Below are positions 31,158-37,635 of a DNA stretch of 43,599 nucleotides, piece after piece. The first letter of the stretch is position 1. Every line of letters begins with the position of its first letter. The DNA comes from Pimelobacter simplex (GTDB taxonomy: Bacteria; Actinomycetota; Actinomycetes; Propionibacteriales; Nocardioidaceae). Location of the stretch: the NCBI GenBank assembly GCA_016803235.1, contig JADCLI010000047.1, positions 1 to 43,599 on the forward strand. Reading direction: 5' to 3'. Both the position numbers and the translations under genes were made by a program. The notes below the pieces were generated by a model. That model ran no database searches, was not told where the DNA came from, and saw nothing but the letters and a program-made list of their open reading frames with translations.

Positions 31158-32219
31158 GCTGAGCCGTTCGAGGACCATGGCCATGCCCTGGCCGCCACCC
31201 ACGCACATTGACTCGACGCCGAGTTGCTTGTCGTGCCACTGCAGTGAGTTGATCAGGGTCGCGGTGATCCGGGCGCCGGTCATGCCGAACGGGTGGCCGA
31301 CCGCGATCGCGCCGCCGTTGACGTTGAGCTTGTCGACGTCGATGCCGAGCTGCTGCGCCGAGCCGAGCGACTGCACCGCGAACGCCTCGTTGATCTCGAA
31401 CAGGTCGATGTCACCCAACGACATGCCGGCGTGCTTCAAGGCGGCCGGGATCGCCTCGACCGGGCCCAGGCCCATGATCTCCGGCGAGAGCGCGGTCACC
31501 GCTGTCGACACGATGCGGGCGAGCGGGGTCAGGCCGAGCTCCTTGGCGCGGGTGTCCGACATGACCACGACCGCCGCGGCGCCGTCGTTGAGCGGGCACG
31601 CGTTGCCGGCGGTGACCGTGCCGTCGAGGCGGAAGACCGGCTTGAGGCCGGAGACCGCCTCGAGCGTCGTACCCGCCCGCGGGCCGTCGTCGGCAGACAC
31701 CTGCGACCCGTCGGGCAGGGTGACCGGGGTGATCTCGCGGGCCCAGAAGCCCTCGTTGATCCGCTGCTCGGTGAGGTTCTGGCTGCGGACCGCGAAGACG
31801 TCCTGCTCCTCGCGGGACATGCCGAGGACCTGCGCGACGTTCTCCGCGGTCTGGCCCATCGCGATGTAGAGGTCGGGCAGGTTGCCGGCCTCGCGCGGGT
31901 CGACCCACGTCTCCGCGCCGCCCTGCGCCCGCTTGTCGGTGAGCGCTTGGGCGTCGGCGAAGGCGGGGTTCTGGCCCTCCGGGTTGTCGGACCAGCCGTT
32001 GAAGAACCGGCTCACGGTCTCCACGCCTGCGGAGATGAAGGCGTCGCCCTCCCCGGCCTTGATCGCGTGGAACGCCATCCGCGTGGTCTGCAGGCTGCTC
32101 GAGCAGTAGCGGTTCACCGTCACCCCCGGCAGGTGGTCCATCCCGGAGAGCACGGCGACCGCACGACCCAGGTTGTTGCCCGCCTCACCGGCCGGCTGAC
32201 CGACCCCGAGGATCAGGTC
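31158..32219 (-). pseudogene. Acetyl-CoA acetyltransferase (thiolase), 5' end missing
   Basis: About 354 codons of a thiolase remain, from DLILGVGQPAGEAGNNLGR to MAMVLERLS. The active-site Cys is present (VNRYCSSSLQTTRMAFHAI), as are the His region (EINEAFAVQSLGSAQ; NVNGGAIAVGHPFGMTGAR) and the C-terminal Cys (ESMCVGGGQGMAMV). Homologues have ~35 more residues at the N-terminus; here the match stops at base ~32219 and runs into an unrelated rightward gene. The normal stop after LERLS is also lost and the frame runs on. It would have cleaved 3-ketoacyl-CoA. It is the other clear beta-oxidation relic besides the crotonase fragment at 11964-12173. Confidence 0.88.
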
Positions 32220-32360
32220 GCGCGCCTTCACCTGGATGAGGCCCGGGGCCTCGCGGTCGACCTCCACAAGCACCTCGACGCCGCGCGCAACGCCACGGCC
32301 CACATCATCAGCCAGGGCGTGGACGACGGGCAGGAGTCGATGCCCTGGGACCAGCCCTGA
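32220..32360 (+). pseudogene. C-terminal fragment of a DUF6907-like protein
   Basis: The last 46 codons (ARLHLDEARGLAVDLHKHLDAARNA... ending ESMPWDQP) resemble the C-terminal helix of DUF6907-type proteins from actinobacterial phages and plasmids (L-x-DEAR-LA-L). The N-terminal zinc part is missing: the match begins exactly where thiolase homology on the other strand ends. It marks the left edge of the plasmid/ICE-like segment. Confidence 0.5.
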
Positions 32361-32396
32361 CCCAAGGGCCCGCCGCGCGGCCGCGAGATTTCTTCG

Positions 32397-32417
32397 CGTC
32401 GGGTGATCGCCCCGACG
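32397..32417. terminator. Hairpin upstream of the first gene of the accessory segment
   Basis: CGTCGGG-TGATCGC-CCCGACG is a perfect 7-bp stem with a 7-base loop. It sits 37 bases after the DUF6907-like stop and 56 bases before the next start. It probably ends the truncated gene's transcript. Confidence 0.45.
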
Positions 32418-32472
32418 GGTCGACCTTCCTTTGGTGACTGAGAGATGAACCCGGTCCACCAAGGAGCTGCCC

Positions 32473-32631
32473 GTGAGCACGCCCACCGAATCCTCGTCTG
32501 CCGCGGCCGACCGTGACCCGGTTCAGGAGGCCCGCGACTACCTCGAGCAGGCGCTGGCCGCGCTCGATCGGCTCCGGGAGGTCCTGCCCCCCAGCGGGCA
32601 GCACTCCCCCGCCCGAGGCTCGAGGCGGTGA
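32473..32631 (+). CDS. Small hypothetical protein (52 aa)
   Basis: The GTG start has an AAGGAG ribosome site 6 bases upstream. The protein has a polar N-terminus (VSTPTESSSAAADRD), one amphipathic helix (VQEARDYLEQALAALDRLREVL) and a basic tail (SPARGSRR). The helix is likely to mediate pairing with another protein. It lies 6 bases upstream of the next gene and is cotranscribed with it. No family is recognised. Confidence 0.6.
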   Translation: MSTPTESSSAAADRDPVQEARDYLEQALAALDRLREVLPPSGQHSPARGSRR

Positions 32632-32637
32632 CCAGGC

Positions 32638-33354
32638 ATGACCACCACCGACACCGCCCTCCACGCCGCCGACGCCGTCTTCATGGCCGAGCAGGCGGTG
32701 ACTCGGGCCCGCCATGTCGTCGAGGAGCTGCACACCACGATCAACTCCGCGCTGCGGGTGCTCGACGACGCCGAGCTCGACTCGGCCAAGGCACGCCTCT
32801 CCGACCGCGGCGACTACTACGTCGAGGCCGCCGGCGAGCATCTCAGCCGCCTGCAGCGCCGCTGCAGCGAGAACGCCGAGCTGACCGACCAGCTCACCGG
32901 GCACCTGGAACGCGCCTCGCAGGCGGTCATCGACGCCCACGACCTCCTCCGGAACGCCGACACCACCGATCACGCCCTCGTCCACGACGTCGCACAGCTC
33001 AAGCCGCGCCTTGCGGGTGTCGGCGAGATGATCGACCTGGCCAAGCCGATGGCCCGCCTGGCCGCCCAGCATGTCGAGAGCGCGCACCTGGCCGCTCAGG
33101 AGGTGACCCCGCCGTCGCTGCTGGAGCCGGTCACACTCGAGCGCAGCATCGCGACCGCCGGCAAGGAGCTGGGCCGCGACGACGAGGACGTGCGCCTGCT
33201 CGAGAACGTCGTCGACCACGCCGCAGCCAGCGCCCGCCAGTCGGCCGGCATCGCGACCGAGATCACCGACAACGCACGGCGCCGCATGGCCGAACAGGGC
33301 CGCGTCCAGATCCCGCACCAGGCAGCACCGAGCGTCGGGTCCTCGGCGCGGTAG
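32638..33354 (+). CDS. Hypothetical helical protein (238 aa)
   Basis: The protein is almost entirely alpha-helical, with heptad-like patterns (AEQAVTRARHVVEELHTTINSAL, LSRLQRRCSENAELTDQLTGHLERA) that suggest a coiled coil. It has no membrane segment, no Cys motif and no known signature. It starts 6 bases after the small upstream gene and ends 15 bases before the DnaA-repeat gene, so these genes probably form one operon. It resembles proteins of unknown function seen on actinobacterial plasmids and integrative elements. Confidence 0.6.
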   Translation: MTTTDTALHAADAVFMAEQAVTRARHVVEELHTTINSALRVLDDAELDSAKARLSDRGDYYVEAAGEHLSRLQRRCSENAELTDQLTGHLERASQAVIDAHDLLRNADTTDHALVHDVAQLKPRLAGVGEMIDLAKPMARLAAQHVESAHLAAQEVTPPSLLEPVTLERSIATAGKELGRDDEDVRLLENVVDHAAASARQSAGIATEITDNARRRMAEQGRVQIPHQAAPSVGSSAR

Positions 33355-33369
33355 GCGGGGAGGCGCGTC

Positions 33370-34278
33370 ATGGACCTCGACCAGGGCGGCCGCCAGCTGG
33401 CGGGCCTCATCCTCGCCGCTGCCAGCAACGGCCAGCACGACCACGTCGCCGATCTGATCGCACCGCTCGACGCCGAGCAGCTGCGGTCCCTGGTGACGGT
33501 GCTCGCCGTCCAGGTCGACCAGAGCGCCCCGACCTCCTCCGCCACCGGCCCCGCCGCCGTGTGCGAGCTGGCCATCAACGCCGCGGCTCCGATGTTCGGC
33601 ACCACCCCGGAGGCGATCCGCAGCGCCGAACGCAGCCGACCGGTCAGCGACGCTCGGGCGGTGGCCATGACCGCCGCCCGCGAGGTCGGCCTGTCCCTAC
33701 CGGTGATCGCCGAGCACTTCGACAAGGACCACGGCTCGGTCATCCACGCCGTACGTCGCGCGGCCGAGCGACCACGCCTGTCAGACGCCGCGGCGCGCGT
33801 CACCGCGCACATCAACGCCCGCTACACCGCCCAACTCCCTCCACCCGAGGCCACGGTGGTCCCCCTCCACCCGCCGGCGTCCACGTTCGAGCCTGACGGC
33901 CCGGTCGAGCACGCGGTCGTGGCGGCCGCGGAGGCCTTCGGCACCACTCCGGAGGTCCTCCTGGGGCCGCCGCAGCGCGGCCGCGGAGGCCTTCGGCACC
34001 ACTCCGGAGGTCCTCCTGGGTGCCGACCGCAGCAGGGCCGCGGCCGATGGCCGCGCGGTCGCGATGACCGCGGCCCGCATCCAGGGGCACAGCCTGCCGG
34101 CGATCGCACGCCACTTCGACCGCGACCACACCACGGTGCTCCAGGTGACCCGGCGCATCGCGAAGTCCCCCGCGCTGAACGGCCTTGCCGAGAAGATCGC
34201 CGCCGACCTACCCGAGGACGCGCCGCCCGCTGCCGAGGACATCCCCGCCGCAGCGCCGGCCTCGACCTTCGAGCCTGA
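33370..34278 (+). CDS. DnaA domain-IV-like repeat protein, first reading frame
   Basis: ATG at 33370 follows a GGGGAGG ribosome site. Residues ~1-55 are helical. Residues ~65-140 form a DnaA domain-IV-like DNA-binding unit: INAAAPMFGTTPEAIRSAER, then SDARAVAMTAAREVGLSLPVIAEHFDKDHGSVIHAVRRA. This parallels DnaA ARQ-AMALAKEL, SLPEIG and RDHTTVLHA. The SLP and DH residues that contact DnaA boxes in E. coli (L422/P423, D433/H434) are kept; T435 is Gly. A second unit begins (VVAAAEAFGTTPEVLLG), but a 55-bp tandem duplication at ~33966 shifts the frame. Everything after PPQRGRGG is out-of-frame Arg/Pro-rich sequence. The intact ancestor continued in the frame of 34064-34681. There is no AAA+ domain, so it is not an initiator. 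Confidence 0.75.
   Translation: MDLDQGGRQLAGLILAAASNGQHDHVADLIAPLDAEQLRSLVTVLAVQVDQSAPTSSATGPAAVCELAINAAAPMFGTTPEAIRSAERSRPVSDARAVAMTAAREVGLSLPVIAEHFDKDHGSVIHAVRRAAERPRLSDAAARVTAHINARYTAQLPPPEATVVPLHPPASTFEPDGPVEHAVVAAAEAFGTTPEVLLGPPQRGRGGLRHHSGGPPGCRPQQGRGRWPRGRDDRGPHPGAQPAGDRTPLRPRPHHGAPGDPAHREVPRAERPCREDRRRPTRGRAARCRGHPRRSAGLDLRA
33922..34020 (+). repeat. 55-bp tandem duplication inside the DnaA-repeat gene
   Basis: The 44 bases at 33922-33965 recur exactly at 33977-34020 with an 11-base spacer (period 55). The same 44 bases occur again at 34304-34347 as part of the third protein repeat. Since 55 is not a multiple of three, the duplication shifts the reading frame by one base. Removing one copy restores a single frame through to 34681. 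Confidence 0.9.
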
Positions 34279-34681
34279 CGGCCCGGTCGAGCACGCCGTG
34301 GTCGCGGCCGCGGAGGCCTTCGGCACCACTCCGGAGGTCCTCCTGGGTGCCGACCGCAGCCGGGCCGCCGCCGACGCTCGTGCCGTGGCCATGACCGCGG
34401 CCCGCATCCACGGCCACAGCCTGCCGGCGATCGCGCGCCACTTCGACCGCGACCACACCACCGTGCTGGCCGCGACCCGGCGCATCGAGAAGACCCCGCC
34501 GCTGCGGGACCTGGCCGCGCAGATCGCTGCGGAGCTCCCCGAGCAGCCCGCCAGCAGCATCGGCGCCGGCGCCGTCGTCGAGCAGGTCCCAGAGCGCGCT
34601 CACCGGTCCCCCGGCCTCCGCGAGCAGCAGCGGGCGGTCCCGATCGCCGCTGAGCACCCCCACCTGAGGGTTGCCCGGTGA
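34064..34681 (+). CDS. DnaA domain-IV-like repeat protein, second reading frame
   Basis: This is the continuation of the preceding gene after the frameshift. It is shown from its first ATG; the matching frame is open from about 34021 (GADRSRAAADGRAVAMTAAR). It holds the rest of repeat 2 (GHSLPAIARHFDRDHTTVLQVTRRI), an acidic/Pro linker, and a complete repeat 3 (VVAAAEAFGTTPEVLLGADRSR, then ADARAVAMTAARIHGHSLPAIARHFDRDHTTVLAATRRI). Both keep SLP and the full D-H-T-T of the DnaA signature, so they should be able to bind DnaA-box-like DNA. The C-terminal ~45 residues are Ala/Glu/Arg-rich. It might be translated on its own by restart. Its stop overlaps the GTG of the nuclease gene (GTGA). Confidence 0.7.
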   Translation: MTAARIQGHSLPAIARHFDRDHTTVLQVTRRIAKSPALNGLAEKIAADLPEDAPPAAEDIPAAAPASTFEPDGPVEHAVVAAAEAFGTTPEVLLGADRSRAAADARAVAMTAARIHGHSLPAIARHFDRDHTTVLAATRRIEKTPPLRDLAAQIAAELPEQPASSIGAGAVVEQVPERAHRSPGLREQQRAVPIAAEHPHLRVAR

Positions 34682-35211
34682 AGGCTCTGATTGGCCTGGC
34701 CGCGGCCGCGATCGTCGCGCTGACCGCCGGCGGGATCAAGGCCGCGCTGCCCGGCGCCCGGACCGGCCCCGAGCCGAGCGACGGCACGACTACTCAGGTG
34801 CGCGTGACCGCCGTCGTCGACGGCGACACGATCCGGGTTGAGACCCTCGGCGGCCGCCAGCTCGGCCGCGTCCGGATCTTGGGGATCGACGCCCCCGAAG
34901 TCGCGCACCCGCTGGAGCCAGCCGAGTGCTACGCCGAGGACGCCACCCGGCTCCTCGAGCAGCTCGCTCCGGTCGGCAGCACCGTCGACCTCGTCACCGA
35001 CACCCAGCCCAACCGTGATCGCTACGACCGGCTGCTGCGCTACGTCGACCGCTCGACCAACACTGGCGACGTCGACGTAGCCAGCGCGCCCCTGGCCAGC
35101 GGCGCCGCCCGCCGCTACGAAGTCGGGCCCGCGCTCGCCCGCGAGGAGTCCTACTCCACGGCCGTCGACGATGCCCAGGGCGCTCGCCGCGGCCTGTGGG
35201 GCAGCTGCTGA
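34678..35211 (+). CDS. Secreted/membrane-anchored thermonuclease (SNase) family protein
   Basis: A 177-residue protein. A hydrophobic N-terminus (LIGLAAAAIVALTAGGIKAAL) is a signal peptide or anchor. The staphylococcal-nuclease fold follows: RVTAVVDGDTIRV (metal Asp), GRVRILGIDAPEVAHP (catalytic Arg and Glu), ECYAEDATRLLEQL, and DRYDRLLRYV (second catalytic Arg). The ending ARRGLWGSC is typical. It would cleave DNA or RNA with Ca2+ outside the cell or in the wall zone. The GTG start overlaps the previous stop. Similar genes are frequent on conjugative actinobacterial elements, where they may help with DNA passage or scavenging; that role is inferred. Confidence 0.88.
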   Translation: MKALIGLAAAAIVALTAGGIKAALPGARTGPEPSDGTTTQVRVTAVVDGDTIRVETLGGRQLGRVRILGIDAPEVAHPLEPAECYAEDATRLLEQLAPVGSTVDLVTDTQPNRDRYDRLLRYVDRSTNTGDVDVASAPLASGAARRYEVGPALAREESYSTAVDDAQGARRGLWGSC

Positions 35212-35229
35212 GAGCCCTGGGAGACCGAT

Positions 35230-35613
35230 ATGGACTAGCAGCTGGCCACCGCGGCGAAGACACTGGCCCGATGGTGCTACCGCCGCGGCGTCGACGAACG
35301 CGTACTCGGGTGCGGTGAGCAGCTGCGCAAGGCCGCGACGCTGCTGCGCCAGCGGCGCGACTGGGACCGCGACCACCAGGTGAGCCCTCCGCCGACCGCG
35401 GCATGCCTGCCGTGCGCCGTGTCGGTCGAGGAGTGTGCCACTCACACCGACCGGCGCTGTCGTGCCTGCGGTGGCCAGCTGCACCGGGTCGTCGTCGAGG
35501 AGGGCTTCGACACCCACCCATCGTGTGACCAGCCCGGTACGAGCGGATCCCGGGCAGTCCTCGAGCACACCGCGCAGCTGCTGGGAGCCACGCTGCTGGC
35601 GCAGTCGGCCTGA
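35230..35613 (+). pseudogene. Zinc-ribbon protein gene with an amber codon at position 3
   Basis: A GGGAGA ribosome site precedes ATG-GAC-TAG; after the stop the same frame stays open for 124 codons. The product would have a basic helix (ATAAKTLARWCYRRGVDE, AATLLRQRRDWDRDH) and then a Cys/His cluster (CLPC, ECATH, RRCRACGG, HPSCD) that looks like zinc ribbons. Apart from the amber codon the gene looks undamaged. No ATG/GTG lies in frame until GTG at 35380; a CTG at 35242 is possible. It is either a young pseudogene, a gene using a rare start, or a read-through case. No function is recognised. Confidence 0.55.
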
Positions 35614-35730
35614 ACCGCCCGGGCGACAACACGGATCAGCCGAGGTGATCGCTCCGGACCCCGGCCCGCACTTAGGAGACCAAGGAGGACTGGCGCAGCC
35701 GGCGCCGGTCCACGGGATCCAGGAGTTCAC

Positions 35731-35958
35731 ATGAGTGAAGCCGCTCGCGAGGAAGCCGCGCTCGAGGAAGAGGCCCGCCAGCGCGCCGAGGAGATCAGTG
35801 CCACCGAGGCGGCCGCTGCCCAGGCCGTGGCCGCCGACGCCGGCCCCTCCCCCGACGCCGAGATCGCGCAGGTGCACCGGTCCGGCCGCCAGCACGACCA
35901 CACCGACACGGCCGCCTACCAGCGGCCCCAGCTCGGCCGCCGCAGCCCGCGGCGGTAG
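35731..35958 (+). CDS. Small acidic/basic hypothetical protein (75 aa)
   Basis: ATG follows AGGAG by 6 bases. The N-terminal 35 residues are one Ala/Glu-rich helix (EAALEEEARQRAEEISATEAAAAQAVAA); the rest is polar and ends in a basic tail (GRRSPRR). It is low complexity and probably flexible. It is followed 9 bases later by the next small gene, so both belong to one operon. No family is recognised. Confidence 0.5.
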   Translation: MSEAAREEAALEEEARQRAEEISATEAAAAQAVAADAGPSPDAEIAQVHRSGRQHDHTDTAAYQRPQLGRRSPRR

Positions 35959-35967
35959 GAGGCAACC

Positions 35968-36138
35968 ATGGCAACCGCACTCGCGCCGACCGCCAGGTCC
36001 TCGAACGTTTCGAACGTCCGTTGGGTCGACTGCTCACACAAGCTCGGACCGTTCCCGTGCATGAACCACAAGCCGCACGAGGGCAACGGCCGCGGCTGCG
36101 TGCACCACTCCACGTCCGGCTTCCAGGACGACGAGTAG
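35968..36138 (+). CDS. Small Cys/His-rich protein (56 aa)
   Basis: ATG follows a strong TAGGAGG ribosome site. The middle holds WVDCSHKLGPFPCMNHKPHE then RGCVHHS: three Cys and five His within 32 residues, enough for one zinc site. The ends are short and flexible. It converges with the M48-like gene (36 bases apart). Small zinc proteins of this type are common on actinobacterial plasmids and phages. No function is known. Confidence 0.6.
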   Translation: MATALAPTARSSNVSNVRWVDCSHKLGPFPCMNHKPHEGNGRGCVHHSTSGFQDDE

Positions 36139-36174
36139 CGCGACGTCGGCCGCAGAAACCGCTCGAGAACAGCC

Positions 36175-37056
36175 TCAGCCGTGCACCAGGTGCAGCCGCG
36201 GCCGCTGAGGCTGCTCGGCGGGATGGTCGGTGGCGTTCTCCAGGCGCTGCATCCGCTCGAGCGTCATCGGGTGGCCGTAGCGGCGCAGCAGCCCTGCAAG
36301 AACGGGCCCGAGACCGAGTCCGAGCACGAACTGGTCGGCCGCTGCCTCGGTGCGCAGGTCGATCCGCCGGCCGGCCGCTGGCACCAGGTAGGTCAGCGCG
36401 ATGACCGCGCCCCCGAGGAGCCCGGCCCAGGCCCGGCCCTCGACCATGGACTGCACCACGCAGATCACGCCCGCGACGCCGCGCAGAGTCCAGGCCAGCC
36501 GCCTGCAGGGCAGCCAGGCGAAGGCCCGGCCGATGCCACGGAACGTAGCCACGATCAGCCGCCAGGGCGTCGTCGCCGCGAGGACGGCCAGCTCCAGTCG
36601 CGGCCGACGAGCCCGGTGTCGGCCGACCGCGTGAGCCAGCGCCGCGGCCGCCTCCGCCCCGGTCACCCCGCCGCGGTACGTCGCGTCGACCAGGCCCGGG
36701 CTGACCACCACGGTGCGTCGCCCGATCGCGACCGCCACCGGGGTGCTTGGACGCTGCGCCCGGCGTACGAACAGCGTGGCAACATCGACGCCGCGGCCGC
36801 CCAGCTCTGCCAGCACCGGCGCCATCACCCGGAACTCGGCCTCGGTCGCCGGCCGCGAGCTGGTCAGCGCCGCGATCGTTGGCTGCTGCAGCTGGCCCAT
36901 GGCGAGCGCGACCAGGACCCCGCCGGCGGCCATGAACGCCACCAGGCCCAGCGCCGGAGGGAGGAGGGCGCACATCACCACGGTGAGGACGAAGCTCACC
37001 AGCAGCGCCGGCGTCAGCGTCACCACCCTCAGCACGGTCATCGGGAACCTCATCAT
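36175..37056 (-). CDS. M48-type (HtpX-like) membrane protein with degenerate active site
   Basis: A 293-residue protein with two N-terminal membrane helices (VVTLTPALLVSFVLTVVMCALL, LGLVAFMAAGGVLVALAMG) and two more in the middle (LRGVAGVICVVQ, WAGLLGGAVIALTYLVPA). Its layout matches M48 peptidases: a strand region with TVVVSPGLVDA, then AAAALAHAVGRHRARRPRLEL where active enzymes have HExxH, and later RTEAAADQFVLGLGLG where they have ExxxD. Both His remain but the catalytic Glu position is Ala, so proteolysis is doubtful. ATG at 37056 is preferred because GGAGGAGGGG lies just upstream. Similar proteins occur beside conjugation or partition genes on actinobacterial elements. It may be a regulator or scaffold. 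Confidence 0.7.
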   Translation of the reverse strand: MMRFPMTVLRVVTLTPALLVSFVLTVVMCALLPPALGLVAFMAAGGVLVALAMGQLQQPTIAALTSSRPATEAEFRVMAPVLAELGGRGVDVATLFVRRAQRPSTPVAVAIGRRTVVVSPGLVDATYRGGVTGAEAAAALAHAVGRHRARRPRLELAVLAATTPWRLIVATFRGIGRAFAWLPCRRLAWTLRGVAGVICVVQSMVEGRAWAGLLGGAVIALTYLVPAAGRRIDLRTEAAADQFVLGLGLGPVLAGLLRRYGHPMTLERMQRLENATDHPAEQPQRPRLHLVHG

Positions 37057-37272
37057 CAACCCCTCCTCCATCTATCAGCACTAGTGCGGATCTCTTGACT
37101 TTGCTCGCGGTGATCGTTCGGCGACCGCCGCATGACATAGGCGAACGAGACCAGTTTGTGCCCAGCCGCCGACACCACCCCGAGTTATCCACAGCCCGCC
37201 GCTCAGCGGAGCGAGGACCGACTCGGACGTGGGTTCATGGGCCAGACCGACTCCAACCGAAAGGAACACTCG

Positions 37273-37635
37273 GTGGACACCCTCAACCCGGACAGCACCT
37301 GGGACCGCCTCGGCTCGATCGCGCACCTGCTGCACCAGGCCGCCACCCAGGTGTGGAGCGACGCCGACAGGGCCACCGCCGACTCGCCGCTGCACGACCT
37401 CGGGCTCGGCGTCTACCTCGCGCATTCCCAGGCCAGCGCCCTGCTGCCTGAGGACTACGAGCTGCCCGACGTCGACGCCGACGAGCTCGAGAAGCGCACG
37501 CCGCTGCAGCTGCTCACCGAGGCCGAGGAACTGACCCGGCCGCTGAGGCTGCACCAGCCGGACCTGATCCACGGCTCACAACTGGTCGTCGACCTGTGCG
37601 ACCTCATCCGGGAAGCGCGCGGCCTTGGCTACTGA
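37273..37635 (+). CDS. Hypothetical protein (120 aa), first of a coupled pair
   Basis: The GTG follows an AAGGAA ribosome site. The protein is acidic and helical (WDRLGSIAHLLHQAATQVWSDADRA, LEKRTPLQLLTEAEELTRPLRL). No domain is recognised. It overlaps the next gene by 11 bases. The pattern of a small acidic protein followed by a ~500-residue helical protein recurs on actinobacterial integrative elements, which is a memory-based impression rather than a search result. Confidence 0.6.
   Translation: MDTLNPDSTWDRLGSIAHLLHQAATQVWSDADRATADSPLHDLGLGVYLAHSQASALLPEDYELPDVDADELEKRTPLQLLTEAEELTRPLRLHQPDLIHGSQLVVDLCDLIREARGLGY

Noticed and set aside
31293..32219. Long plus-strand open frame opposite the thiolase
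   Set aside because: Only its last 47 codons (after 32219) look like a real protein; the rest mirrors thiolase codons.
35645..35734. 29-codon GTG frame ending in an ATGA overlap with the 35731 gene
   Set aside because: The overlap is suggestive, but there is no proper ribosome site and no recognisable sequence.
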